A program made the position numbers and the translations under genes. A stretch of 64,000 nucleotides of DNA, taken from contig JANHCV010000001.1 in the NCBI GenBank assembly GCA_025594325.1, positions 3,534,001 to 3,598,000 on the forward strand, read 5' to 3'. The DNA comes from Blastocladiella emersonii ATCC 22665 (Eukaryota; Blastocladiomycota; Blastocladiomycetes; Blastocladiales; Blastocladiaceae). A model generated the notes under the pieces. It was given only the letters and a program-made list of their open reading frames with translations, made no database searches and was not told where the DNA came from. This document shows positions 44,710-54,815 of this stretch, in pieces; positions within the stretch are counted from its first letter, which is position 1, and each line of letters starts with the position of its first letter.

Positions 44710-46464
44710 TCAGAGCTCGGCCTCGTCGACGACGGCGCGCACCATGAGCGCGTCGCGGACGGCCGCCATGACCTTGTGCATGTCGACGACGCCGCGATGA
44801 CGGCGGCGAGCAGCACCCGTCCCCTTGCTCTCCTTCTGGACCGTGGTCACCTCCTGGAGCCGGGCGAGCACGGGCGCAAACGGCGTGACGGGCTCCATGG
44901 CGGACCCGGGCCCGATGCGCACCGTGACGGGTTTCCCGGCCTCGTAGTCGCGCACGAGCTGGAACACGCGCGGGAGCTGGGTCGCCGGGATGTGGATGGT
45001 GAGCGGGACGCGGGCGCGGCCGCTTGGGATCACGAGCCCCGGGTCGGCCCAGTCGCCGACGACGCGCACGAGCGGGTCCGCGTCCAGCGGGTCGGCGGGG
45101 TCGAACACGGGCACCGTGGCGGCGAGCGGGATCTCGGCCGTCACGGGCAGCGGGTTCTTGAGCGTCACGTTCAGGTGCGCAACGTACTCGTCGAGGCCCG
45201 ACGCGCACCACAGCCCCGCGTCGAAGGCGAGCGAGCCGGGCTGGAACGAGAAGTCGGGCACCTTGAGGTGGTAGTCCTCGCGGAACACGGCGGCCACGTC
45301 CACGTCAATGTCGACGGCGAGGTCGCGCAGGGCGCGGCGGACGTGGAGCGGGCGCGACCCGAGCACGACCATGGGCGACCCGACGAACCGCAGCTGCATG
45401 CGCGGCGCGTCCTTGGCGCGCTGCAGGAACGGCGGCAGCCACGACTCGACGAGGTCCGGGTCGAGCGCCACGGTCGTGTCCTCGAGGTGCGCCGAGAACT
45501 GCGGATCGCCGCGGGACACGAGCGGGTGGAACGCGGGAACCGTCGCGGTGCCGATCCACAGGCCGGGCGAGTCGTCGTCGTCACCGTCGTCGCCGTTCTC
45601 GCCGTCGTCATCGCTACCGTTGGAAGGCGGCGGCGAGTCGGCGAGCGCGTCGGCAATGACCATGTCCGCGACACGGTGGCGCTGCGCAGCGCCGTGATGC
45701 GGGCCGTGATGGCAGTCTGGGCACGGCGTCTCGCGACGGGCGAGCGGCGGGCGCGGGCCGAAATGGGCGAGGCGCGCGGTGCCGTGGTACACCTTGCCGT
45801 CAACGACGGGCGCATCGGCCGGGTGCGGAACGGGCGGGAGCGGGTTGCGGAGGTAGATCTGAAAGTCGGTGGCCTCGACGAGGACGCGGCCCTGGAGCAG
45901 GCCGGCGACGCGGCGCCACGCGGCGCGCTTCTGCGGGTCCTGCTGCAGGTGGTCGAGGTAGATGGTGGTGTCGACGTTGGCGACGGGGTCGCCGTCGGGC
46001 GTCCACGCGTGCACGTGGACCCAGTCGATGGACGCGCGCGGGACCGCCCCGCCACCCCCGCCGCCGAGGTCGAGGTCGAGCAGCGACGCGGGCCGCAGCA
46101 CCGCGTACGCGACCAGCGACGTCAGCACCGTCAGCGCCACGGCCGCCGCCACCGTGTACCCGCACCCGCGCACCCACGCCCACGGCACCGCCATGCGCCG
46201 CCGCGCGTACCCGGCGCCCGTCAGCGTCGGGTCGTTGATCGCGTGGTACGTCGCGCCGCCGAGCCGCCGCGCGCCGATGCTGCGCGGGCGCGCGTCGGGA
46301 GCAGGCGACGGCGCGGCAGAGGCCGACTCGGCGGCGCGGGGACCGTCGGCGAAGCGCGCCTTGGCCGTGCGCCGCGCAGGGTCCACGTTCGGGTCGAGCA
46401 GCCGCTTGCGCTCGGCCGCATCGTTCTGGTTGCTGTTGTTGCGATGGTCGTCGTTGCCGTCCAT
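44710..46464 (-). CDS. Type II membrane protein with LEA2/DUF3712-like luminal part
   Basis: 584 aa, single exon, start at the first ATG. Seen: a polar N-terminal tail of about 100 residues with an acidic dileucine-type signal ERKRLL (residues 18-23). One membrane segment follows (about 102-124, GYTVAAAVALTVLTSLVAYAV), then a large domain. That domain has a His/Cys-rich patch CPDCHHGPHHG, an acidic Asp/Gly insert, and repeats of beta-rich sequence such as HLNVTLKNPLPVTAEIPL that resemble LEA2 or DUF3712 modules of fungal vacuolar type II proteins (for example yeast Tag1). The resemblance is by eye and modest. Topology and a vacuolar location are inference. Confidence 0.65.
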   Translation of the reverse strand: MDGNDDHRNNSNQNDAAERKRLLDPNVDPARRTAKARFADGPRAAESASAAPSPAPDARPRSIGARRLGGATYHAINDPTLTGAGYARRRMAVPWAWVRGCGYTVAAAVALTVLTSLVAYAVLRPASLLDLDLGGGGGGAVPRASIDWVHVHAWTPDGDPVANVDTTIYLDHLQQDPQKRAAWRRVAGLLQGRVLVEATDFQIYLRNPLPPVPHPADAPVVDGKVYHGTARLAHFGPRPPLARRETPCPDCHHGPHHGAAQRHRVADMVIADALADSPPPSNGSDDDGENGDDGDDDDSPGLWIGTATVPAFHPLVSRGDPQFSAHLEDTTVALDPDLVESWLPPFLQRAKDAPRMQLRFVGSPMVVLGSRPLHVRRALRDLAVDIDVDVAAVFREDYHLKVPDFSFQPGSLAFDAGLWCASGLDEYVAHLNVTLKNPLPVTAEIPLAATVPVFDPADPLDADPLVRVVGDWADPGLVIPSGRARVPLTIHIPATQLPRVFQLVRDYEAGKPVTVRIGPGSAMEPVTPFAPVLARLQEVTTVQKESKGTGAARRRHRGVVDMHKVMAAVRDALMVRAVVDEAEL

Positions 46465-46872
46465 GGTGGCGGTGGTCGAGCGATTCTGCTGTTTCGCTGG
46501 CGCTGGCGAGAGCGCGGACCGGAAGCGTCCCTTTCAGCAGGATGGTCTCGCATCCATCGCATCCATCGCGCGCGGGCGGAATCACGGCGGCCGGCGGCCA
46601 TCGAGTCTGGATGACGCAGCAGGCGGGTGGGAACCGACTGCGCATCCCAAGCGTCGGTCAGCGGGTACGGTGCGGTGTGGGTTGCGGCCAGGGTCGGCGG
46701 CGGGAACAGGAGCGGGAGCCTGGCACGGAATCGACGCGTCGCTCACGCGGTCGCCGCGCTTCAGCCAAGCCGACGCGTTCGCTCGCCGAGCCTTGGCCGG
46801 TCCTGCCTCGCAGCCACTCCGCTACCGACTCTTGCAGGGAAACGACAGCGAGTACACCTCCCACTCGCCGCA
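46465..46872. promoter_or_regulatory. Divergent promoter region, type II membrane protein (-) and VPS28 (+)
   Basis: 408 bp between divergent starts. A CGACGCGTCG palindrome is at 46732-46741 and a second ACGCGT-like element near 46780. No TATA box seen. Confidence 0.5.
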
Positions 46873-47603
46873 ATGAATCCATATGCATCGCAGGGCAGCC
46901 TCGCGACGACCGGGCCAACGGCGGCGGCGGGGTCCGCGCCGGTGCGGCTGTGGGCGAGCAACGCGGAGCGCGAGCAGGTGGAGAACCTGGCCGACCTGTT
47001 TGCCATCATCGTGACCGTGGACCGGCTCGAGAAGCAGTACATTCGCGACAACATCTCGCCCGCCGAGTACACGCCGGCGTGCACCAAGCTGATTGCCCAG
47101 TTCAAGACGGCGCTCAACCTCGTGCACGACCAGGTGCCGAGCGTCGAGGCGTTTATCAAGGAGTACGGGGTGCGCTGCTCTTGCTGTGTACGCTCTCGCG
47201 ACTGGGCACTCACACCATCTCGCACGCATAGCTCAACTGCCCGCTCGCCGTGAACCGGCTGCTCAAGATCGGGGTGCCGGCGACGGTCGAGCACTCGAAC
47301 CCGACGCGCGAGGCGGGCAACTCGGCCAAGTCGGTGGCCGAGACGGTGCAGCACTTCATCACGCTCATGGACAGCGTCAAGCTCGGCATGGTGGCGGTCG
47401 ACCAGCTGCACCCGCTGCTGTCGGACCTCATGTCGTCCATGAACAACATCCCGCGCGAATTTGACGGCAAGGCCAAGATCAAGTCCTGGCTCATCACGCT
47501 CAACCAGATGAAGGCCAGCGACATGCTGTCCGAGGACCAGGCGCGCCAGCTGCACTTTGACCTCGAGTCGGCCCACACCGAGTTTTACCGCAGCCTGCAA
47601 TAG
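46873..47603 (+). CDS. VPS28: ESCRT-I subunit Vps28
   Basis: Subunit of ESCRT-I, which sorts ubiquitinated cargo at endosomes and links to ESCRT-II. Exons are 46873-47169 and 47232-47603 (222 aa, human 221; 62-bp intron). Seen: a short Gly/Ala leader with VRLWASNAEREQVENLADLF, the core helix VDRLEKQYIRDNISPAEY, and the junction joining FIKEYG to LNCPLAVNRLLKIGVP. The Vps28 C-terminal four-helix domain follows, with FITLMDSVKLGMVAVDQLHP, LLSDLMSSMNNIP and KAKIKSWLITLNQMKASD. The start is the only suitable ATG. It faces the SOM1-like gene with only 28 bp between stop codons. Confidence 0.96.
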
Positions 47604-47631
47604 AAGAACACTATGTACATTTATCATCGGT

Positions 47632-47952
47632 CTACTCGCGGCGGTGGAACGGCGTGCCCCTTGGTGCTGATGCGCCGCCGGCAGCAGGGTGGGCGGGGCA
47701 CGGCTGCTTGGCCAGGGCCTCGGCGTAGACAAACTCGGGGGCGCGGGCGATCGGGCGGCCCAGCGCGTCGTAGACGGGCGTCACCTCGACGGCGGGCTGG
47801 CCGCGGCACCGGCGGAACAGGCGCACGAGCGGCACGCACACCACCTCGGCGCGGTGCAGCTCGCACTGGTACTGGATGATCTCGTCGATGACGCAGTCGC
47901 CCGCGAGCTTGGGCGGCGTGTTGGGCCCGTCGTGGGCGTGGTGATGCGTCAT
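47632..47952 (-). CDS. SOM1: Som1-like mitochondrial inner-membrane peptidase factor
   Basis: 106 aa, single exon. Yeast Som1 is an intermembrane-space subunit of the inner-membrane peptidase complex (Imp1/Imp2). Seen: MTHHHAHDG at the start, then the core CVIDEIIQYQCELHRAEVVC followed by VPLVRLFRRCRG and VEVTPVYD. The spacing of cysteines around QYQC, VVC and RRC fits Som1. No classical presequence is present, as expected for such small cysteine-motif proteins. The match rests on this short core, so the call is moderate; another twin-Cys mitochondrial protein is possible. The gene is convergent with VPS28. Confidence 0.62.
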   Translation of the reverse strand: MTHHHAHDGPNTPPKLAGDCVIDEIIQYQCELHRAEVVCVPLVRLFRRCRGQPAVEVTPVYDALGRPIARAPEFVYAEALAKQPCPAHPAAGGASAPRGTPFHRRE

Positions 47953-48409
47953 GGTCTCTTCTTGAGTGTGCTTCGTGGACTTGCTTTGGGGAAGGAGAGG
48001 ACGCTTGCGCCGGCGCAACAGAGCAAGACGAGAAGAAAGACGACGCGCCTCAGCATCACGTGCGCGATGATGCACGAGCGTCCCGCCCGGCGCGCGCCCG
48101 TCGTCTCGGTCTTCTCCGCCGCCGCCGCCGACGCGTTCGCCAGCGCCGACGAAGCATACGGACACGGCCACTTGCTGCACTGCTCTGCCACCGCGCGCAC
48201 GCGCCCGAACTGCGTGCCACCGACCGGCCCCCTCCCCGTTTTGGATCCCGCCCGAGAGCGCGCGACCACCCTCTTGCACACCGCGCCGCCCGCCGCCAAC
48301 ACTCGCGCGCGCGCCCAACGACCACTACTCGCGCACTCCCTCCCCGCATTGCGTGACTCGCCTACATCCGCCTGCGCCGCGCCGACTACCCTCCACTCCC
48401 TGTACCACC
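47953..48409. promoter_or_regulatory. Divergent promoter region, SOM1-like (-) and CNOT9 (+)
   Basis: 457 bp between divergent starts. The right part is a pyrimidine-rich leader ending in TGTACCACC before the CNOT9 ATG. Long open frames crossing it are compositional. Confidence 0.5.
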
Positions 48410-49658
48410 ATGTACGCCGGCCTCGGCGGCCAAGACCCGCGGGGCTACGGCCAACCGCCGCAGTTCTCGCAGTACGCCGCTGCCGCCGCCGCCGCGGCCG
48501 CCGCCAACCAGGCCATGGGCTCGCCGCACGGCAGCTACGGCAACCTCATGCTGCCCAACGCAGGCGCCGCCGGCGGCAACGCGGGACCCGACAACGGCGC
48601 GTTCCCGCCCATGCAGTACCCGGGCATGAAGCCGCCAGGCGCGCTCCAGCACCAGCAGCACCAGCAGCACCACGCTCAGCAGCAGCACCAGGCCCAGCAG
48701 CAGGCGCACGCCCAGCAGCAGCACGCCCAGCAGCAGCAGCAGCAGCAGGCGGGCGGCAACGACAATATCATTGACGAGTCGCAGATCTACGCGCTGGTCG
48801 TCGAGATGCTCGACCCGAAGCTGCGCGAGCAGGCGCTGCTCGAGCTCAGCAAGAAGCGCGAGCAGTACGACGACCTGGCGCCGATCCTGTGGCACTCGTT
48901 CGGCGTCATGGCGATCCTGATCCAGGAGATCATCGGCGTGTACCCGCTGCTGTCGCCAGCGACGCTCAGCTCCAACGCGTCCAACCGTGTGTGCAACGCG
49001 CTCGCCCTGCTGCAGTGCATTGCGTCGCACCCCGAGACCCGCGCCCTGTTCCTCAACGCCCACTTCCCGCTGTTCCTCTACCCATTCCTCAACACCACGT
49101 CCAAGGCCCGCCCCTTCGAGTACCTGCGCCTCACCTCGCTCGGCGTCATCGGCGCCCTCGTCAAGAACGACTCGACCGACGTCATCACCTTCCTCCTCAC
49201 CACCGAAATCATCCCGCTGTGCCTGCGCATCATGGAGACGGGCTCCGAGCTGTCCAAGATCGTCGCCATCTTCATTGTCCAGAAGATCCTCCTCGACGAC
49301 ATTGGCCTCTCCTACATCTGCCAGACCTACGAGCGCTTCTACGCCGTCGGCACCGTCCTCGGCGCCATGGTCGCCCAGCTCGTCGAGACCCAGTCCGTGC
49401 GCCTGCTCAAGCACGTCGTCCGCTGCTACCTCCGCCTCAGCGACAACCCGCGGTACGTTTGCTCGACTGACGTGCGCACGCGCGGTGATCACACTCACAC
49501 CTCTCGCGTCTCCCCCATATAGCGCGCGCGAGGCCCTGCGCCAGTGCCTCCCCGAGCCCCTGCGCGACGCCACCTTCTCGTCGGTCCTCAAGGACGACCT
49601 GACGTCGCGCCGGTGCCTCGCCCAGCTGCTTATCAACCTCACCGACAACATGATGTGA
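48410..49658 (+). CDS. CNOT9: CCR4-NOT subunit CNOT9 (Rcd1/Caf40)
   Basis: Armadillo-repeat subunit of the CCR4-NOT deadenylase that docks mRNA-decay and repression factors. Exons are 48410-49452 and 49523-49658 (392 aa, 70-bp intron). Seen: a low-complexity N-terminus of about 120 residues (alanine run, then His/Gln repeats), as in yeast Caf40. The highly conserved core then contains [80 protein letters not shown] and [15 protein letters not shown]. It continues with [17 protein letters not shown] and [14 protein letters not shown] across the junction. The name is secure. Confidence 0.97.
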
Positions 49659-49894
49659 TCGGGTTCCCCCCTCCCCACCACCATCAACGACGCCGCAACC
49701 ATTCCCTCCTCCTCCCCTCTCTTGTGTAAAGAACCGCTCGCCCTTCCTCTCGCCTTGTCGCTCCATTCGCCGCCATACCTCACCGTCCCGCGCCTCCTTA
49801 GTCCCGCCATTTTCCTCCCACCTCTCTTTCCTCCACATCACCTCACCGTCACCTAACATCCTTATACAGAGCATGATGACTATCTAACCGAGTC

Positions 49895-52881
49895 CTATGA
49901 TTTGAGTAACGACTGGATCGCCACCGACAACAGCGCGCCCATCAGCGTCGCAAACGACGACAGCAGCTCCCGGTTCGCCAGCACGCCAAGGACACGAAGC
50001 CCGCTCACCTCCAGGTCCTCGCGGCAGTTCTCGGCCAGCACCCAGCAGAAGTTGGCCGCACGCTGCATCTCCGACGCGGTCACCGCCGCGGCGGCGGCTG
50101 CGCTTGCGGCCGCCGTGGCTGCGGGTGGTGGGATCCCGGCCGCCGCCGCCGCCGTGTCGTGGAACTGCTGCTGCTGTGCGTGCAGCGCGGCCGACCCGCG
50201 CAGACTGCCCATGGACGTCGGGCCCATGCCGGGCGGCGGGACGAGGAACACGTTGCCGTTCGCGCCCGCGAGCGACGCGTGGCTCGCCGAGACGTGATCG
50301 TGCGCCGCCGCCGCGGGTGGTGCGCGGAGCAGAATCCGCTCGGCGCGCGTCGAGATATCGATCGCCTTCTTGAGCAGCGTGAGCGCGTGCTCCTTGCGCG
50401 CGTCGTTGGCGAGGACGCCGTAGTACAGCGTGTGGGCGATACTCGCGAACAGGTACGCGAGGTTGGCCATGGCGAGGAGCATCCCCGCGCTCGTGTTCAT
50501 CGGCAGGTACTTGAGCAGCAGCAGGATCAGGATGCACGCGACGCCGAGCGCGTACACGATGAAGTACCCCGTGTACACGGAGATGCGCTGCAGGAACCCG
50601 TACCCGTACGCTTGCAGCACCGAGCGGCAGAACCACCACAGCAGCAGGTTGTGCGACCGGTGCATGTCCAGGCGGATCGTGCGCAGATCGACCAGCTGCG
50701 CCGCTGCCGGGTTCACGGACGCCGCCGCCGCGATGCTCCCCGGCAGGCCCGCGTGCGCTGCGTTCACGGCGCGCTTCGCTGTGCTCTTGCCGTCCGGCTT
50801 AGCCGCCGCCGCCGCAGATACCGGCGCGGGGGCTGCCGTGGTCAGCCGAGGCCGCGCCCGCGGCGGCGTCGTCGCGAGCATCGGCTTCTTGGCGAGCCGC
50901 ACGCCCGTCCCGACGTCGCTGCCGTCGGGGTCCGGGTCGGGGTCCGACTTGGCTGCCTCGTCCTCGGCGTCGTTCTCGGCCACCGAGATGAACGGTACGG
51001 GCGGCGGCGGCGGTGGGTGCGCACCTGCGGCGGCCGCAGCGTCGTCGCCGTCCTCCTCGTCAGCGGTCGGCTTGCGCACGAACCCATCGATCAGGATCGC
51101 GTTGAGGCGCATGAAGAGGTAGTGCCGCCTCTGGAAGTCGACCATGCTACAAGATCAGGTCGTGAATGGGTCAGGTCGTGAATGGTGAGCGTTGGTGCTC
51201 GCGGCCGCGGCAACCGAGCCGTACCAGACGATCACGAACGCGAGATTCGACATGACGAGGAAATAACTGAGGCAGAAGTAGCACACCGTGTACACGACAG
51301 CAGTCCACCGCGACCCGCCGAACGGCGAGACGTGCTCGGTGAACCGCGTCACGATCGGGATGATCGAGTAGATGAAGGCTACAATCCCAACCAGCGTTAG
51401 TCGACTGCGCCGCCGCCAACCTCGCTGTGTCGTACCGGACCCGAGGAAGAGGATCGGGCTAGCCTTGAGCTCGTTGCTCTCGTCGACGAGCCCGTTGACC
51501 ACGGCCCACGCCGAGACGCGCGGCACGGGCGGCGGGACTGGCGGCGGGGGCTGCGCCTGTGGCTGCGGGTGGCCTGACGCGAGGAGGTTCCCCGACCCGC
51601 GCAGCCCGCTCCCGCCGCGCACCGTCGGCGGCGACGCCATGGTCGGGACATGCTGCTGCGGCGCAGGCGCGAGCGCGGGCGGGAACTCGCTCGTCGGCGT
51701 GCTCGGTTGCGGCGGCGACCCCGGGCCCGCGCCCGGCCCTGCGATAGGCGACGCGGGCAGCGGCGACACGAGCGCCGTGTCGACGATCTTGTCGAGGAAC
51801 GGGTTGTACCGGTTGTGGATCTCCTGCAGCGCCGAGTTCTCGGACGCACCCGAGACAGCCTTGGGCATGAGCGGGACCGGGTGCGGCGCGGCTGATGGCG
51901 GCGGCAGGGTGTCGGGCGGTACGGCAAAGAACTGGCCGCGCGTCAGGTCGGCCGACTGGCGCGTCGACGCGAGCAGGATCTGTGTCTCGACCAGGTTCTT
52001 GGACGGGTTGATCCAGCCCGTAATGACTACGCGGGAGCCAGGGTGAGTTGGCGGTCGTGCTCGTGTACGGGAGAGAGGGACGTACTCTGCCGTGCCTCGC
52101 GCGCCTCGAGCGGCTCGACGCGCTCCTCCATCTCCTTTTGCTCAAGCGGGCTACATGGCAGCGGTCACGATGAGCTCCACTCTTCGCCGGCCGCGCCACC
52201 AGCGTACCTCGTGAATGCATGCTTGGTTGCGACCACGAGCTGGCGGAACACCCAGAGCCCAACGAGGATCGCCTGCTGCTCAAGCCCAATGTGCTCGGGC
52301 GTGTCGTAGACGTAGATGACACAGCACGCGGTCATCATGAAGAACAGAACCCACTGGACGTAGAACGACCTCGTGTTCCCGATAAAGTCGCGGTTGCGCG
52401 CGCGCAGGCGGCCCGTGTGCGTGAACAGCGTCAACAGGACCACGGGCTGGAAGACGTGGTACACGAACTCGCGCAGAAAGACCCACGGCTGGAAGTAACA
52501 CACGGACAGCGCCACGAGGTACGGGTCCAGCCGCGTCGGATCGACCATGACGTCCTCGTCAAAATCGGAGCGCTCGGGCACGGGTGCCGCACCTGCTGCT
52601 GCCGCCGCCGCCGCCGCGAGATCCGTGTCGAGCAGGCGCCGTGGCGACCGGCGGTTGTGCAGGCGCGTGCGGTGCGCGATGGTCGGGATATACAGCGACC
52701 CGTTGAGTGAGGCGACGGACCCGTTCATGCCGCCGCCGCTGCCCATGCCCGCGGCGCCGCTGATGCTCCCGATCTGGCGCGCGACGCGCTGCACGGTCGC
52801 CGACCCGCGGCGGCCCGCGCTCGCGAGGCTCGACACCGACGCCGCGCCGTGGTCCATGGAGGCGGCGGCAATCCGTTGCAT
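49895..52881 (-). CDS. Orphan polytopic membrane protein, paralogue A
   Basis: 911 aa from five exons: 52881-52208, 52150-52086, 52026-51436, 51378-51225 and 51146-49895 (introns 57, 59, 57 and 78 bp). I do not recognise the family. Seen: a Ser/Gly/Ala leader; RRSPRRL; then DPTRLDPYLVALSV. Hydrophobic segments lie near residues 136-155, 173-192 and 201-219. The motif TGWINPSKNLVETQILLAS follows, then a Pro-rich loop. A second membrane pair spans exon 4 and ends YFLVMSNLAFVIV. Next come VDFQRRHYLFMRLNAILIDG, a charged loop, RSHNLLLWWFCRSVLQ and a third hydrophobic pair. The C-terminus has ISTRAERIL and a last hydrophobic helix. A clear paralogue lies at 55259-57715, divergently oriented. Confidence 0.85.
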
Positions 52882-53244
52882 CGTGTCACGGCGTCGTCAT
52901 GCGTTCATGGGATGGGGAGCGGGTGGAGGGATCGAAACGATGCGGGGACCGTTGTGACAGCTCCAACTCGGGTGGCGCAACGCGTCAACTGTTTCGAGGC
53001 ACGCCGGGCTAACTCTGGTGCTCCTGCTGGCCTCGCGACGCGAGCCGCGCGAGACATGAGGCGAGGGAGACACGTTTCGGCAGAAGAGACTCAATTGAAT
53101 TTTTACAGGATGGGATGGCATGGGATGGATGCTTCTGCCACTTCAAGGGGAATCAAACACAGACGACAACAGCGAGACCTTGAGCGCGCGGGTCGCGCGG
53201 GAGCACGAGCGCGAGCTTGGCATGGATGTGGCGGCGGCAGCGCC
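52882..53244. other. Promoter of paralogue A and 3' flank of HSP12-like gene
   Basis: 363 bp with no coding signal; contains a lone ACGCGT core near 52984. Nothing else recognised. Confidence 0.45.
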
Positions 53245-53697
53245 TTACTTGTCGCCCATGACAAAGTGCTTGGCCTTCTCGTACAGGCCCTCCTGGTTGG
53301 CGCCCGTGGTGGCGCCCGTGGTGGTGCCCGACGACGACTGCATGCCCGAGGTACCCGTGCCCGTGCCCGACTGCATGCCCGACGTGTCCATGCCCGTCGA
53401 CGAGCGCATGCCGGTGGTGTCCGTGCCCTCGGTCATGTCGCGGATCGAGTCGGCCGCTTTCTGCATATAGCTTTTCTCAGACTCGGGCTCCAGGTGGGCC
53501 TGGGCCGTGTCGGCAGCGCCGCGGGCCTGCGTGCGACGGGGTGATCACGCGTCAGATCACCGTCATGGCCACGGTCGAGGTCGAGGTCGAGCGTCGCGCA
53601 CCTTCTCCTGCATGATCGTCGAGTCGTCCTTCATGCCCTGCGGCATGGCGGCCGCCTTGGCGCGGTCCGAGAGGCTCTGGCGGGTCGTGTCCGACAT
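53245..53697 (-). CDS. HSP12: HSP12/HSP9-like small stress protein
   Basis: Small, hydrophilic, membrane-associating stress protein. Exons are 53697-53602 and 53526-53245 (125 aa, 75-bp intron, GTGCGC donor). Seen: MSDTTRQSLSDRAKAAAMPQ, then a motif completed after the junction, HLEPESEKSYMQKAADSI, matching the yeast Hsp12 pattern of a SDAGRK-like start and PDSQKSYxEQ. The C-terminal half is a Thr/Gly/Ser/Met repeat (units like TGMxSxTGTxTSGMQS) ending EKAKHFVMGDK, not present in yeast Hsp12. A TATA box lies upstream at 53803-53808. Stress-induced expression is inference from the family. Confidence 0.72.
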
Positions 53698-54261
53698 GGT
53701 GGTATTGATGCGTAGAGGGTGGGGTGGGTGTGGTGTCGATGCGTAGCAGCTCGAGTGATCCGTCGATGCGAGAGTGGGGATGGCGCGGGGGTCCGTCGCA
53801 GCTTTATAGGTCTCGCTCCGCGACCGACGGCGGGCGGGGAGAGGAGGGCGAGGGAGGGAGGGCGGGCGTGCGCGCCAGCGTGGCACGGCGGCCACGTTGC
53901 CCGCCTCGGTCTGACCTGCTGAGACCAGGGGTGCTGAGACCGCACGGTGCTGCTGCGCGCGTCGAGTTGATGAGGCGGGTGTTCCTGGCCCACCCTGCCC
54001 GCCGGTTCCCGAGCGGGTTCCGCCCGCGTGTGCTGCGCGTTGACGGACCGCGTGGTCGGCTGAGCCACCCTTGCGTGTGCGTTCCCACGCGGCACGCCCA
54101 CATCGGCGATTGCCGTCCATCTGTCCACCACCATCCCATCCATTCGTCCAATCGGGCCACGCATGGGGGTATACGAATGAGTTGGATTGATTGCGGCAGC
54201 AGGACGAGTCTCGGGGAAAATCAAAAGAGCAGCCGGCCCACGCGCGCGCACGCGCCGACGC
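53698..54261. promoter_or_regulatory. HSP12-like promoter region and UBL3 3' flank
   Basis: 564 bp. Contains the TATA box at 53803-53808 (minus) and a CAGGGG/CCCCTG element near 53928 that matches the yeast stress-response core AGGGG. Otherwise purine-rich on the plus strand, with no coding signal. Confidence 0.5.
53803..53808 (-). promoter_or_regulatory. TATA box of HSP12-like gene
   Basis: TATAAA on the minus strand, 106 bp before the start codon at 53697. A TATA element suits a strongly inducible gene; the spacing matches the other TATA elements in the window. Confidence 0.65.
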
Positions 54262-54815
54262 CTACATAATCGTACAACACTTGTTCGGCGACACTTCCCG
54301 CGCCGCAGGCTTGGGCGAGTCGGCCGGCGCCGCGGCCGCGGGCTCGTGCGCCTTGATGACAACGTGCACCACCGTGGCCTCGCCGGGCGTCAGCTTGTGC
54401 GCTACACACGGCGCGCGCGCGCAGCGGGGCGGGGCGTCAGGAACCGTGGCCGTGGCGGCGGAGAGGGAGGGAGCGGGACGCACCTGCCAAGGATCCGGGT
54501 CCCTCGAGGAACCGGCCGCGGAGCAGCAGCCGGATCTGCGCCTGCGCCACGGGCTTCTCGACCGTCAAGTCTACACAGGGGCGGCGGTGGCCGCGCGTCA
54601 GCAGTCGGTCGAGCGGTGCGCCATGCCGACGACGGCGGCAACGCACCTGACGGCCACTCGGCCATGATCCGGCCCGTCACGGAGTCCAGCGTCGCCTCGG
54701 GGTCGAAAATCCACCCGTCCTTGCGCTGCCCGTTCACGAACAGGAGGTTGAGCGCCACCTTGCCCGCGGGCACGGCGGGGCCGGCGGCCGGCGACGTTGC
54801 AGCGGGGTCCGACAT
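54262..54815 (-). CDS. UBL3: Membrane-anchored ubiquitin-fold protein (UBL3/MUB)
   Basis: Prenylated ubiquitin-like protein; animal UBL3 directs cargo to extracellular vesicles, and plant MUBs bind E2 enzymes. Exons are 54815-54647, 54570-54484 and 54401-54262 (131 aa; introns 76 and 82 bp, both GTGCGT). Seen: a Pro/Ala leader, then beta-grasp sequence VALNLLFVNGQRKDGWIFDP, IMAEWPS joined to DLTVEKPVAQ, IRLLLRGRFLEGPGSLA joined to AHKLTPGEATVVHVVIK. The terminus is SPNKCCTIM, whose CTIM CaaX box predicts farnesylation; the extra Cys could be palmitoylated as in animal UBL3. No Gly-Gly end is present, so it is not conjugated like ubiquitin. Confidence 0.9.
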
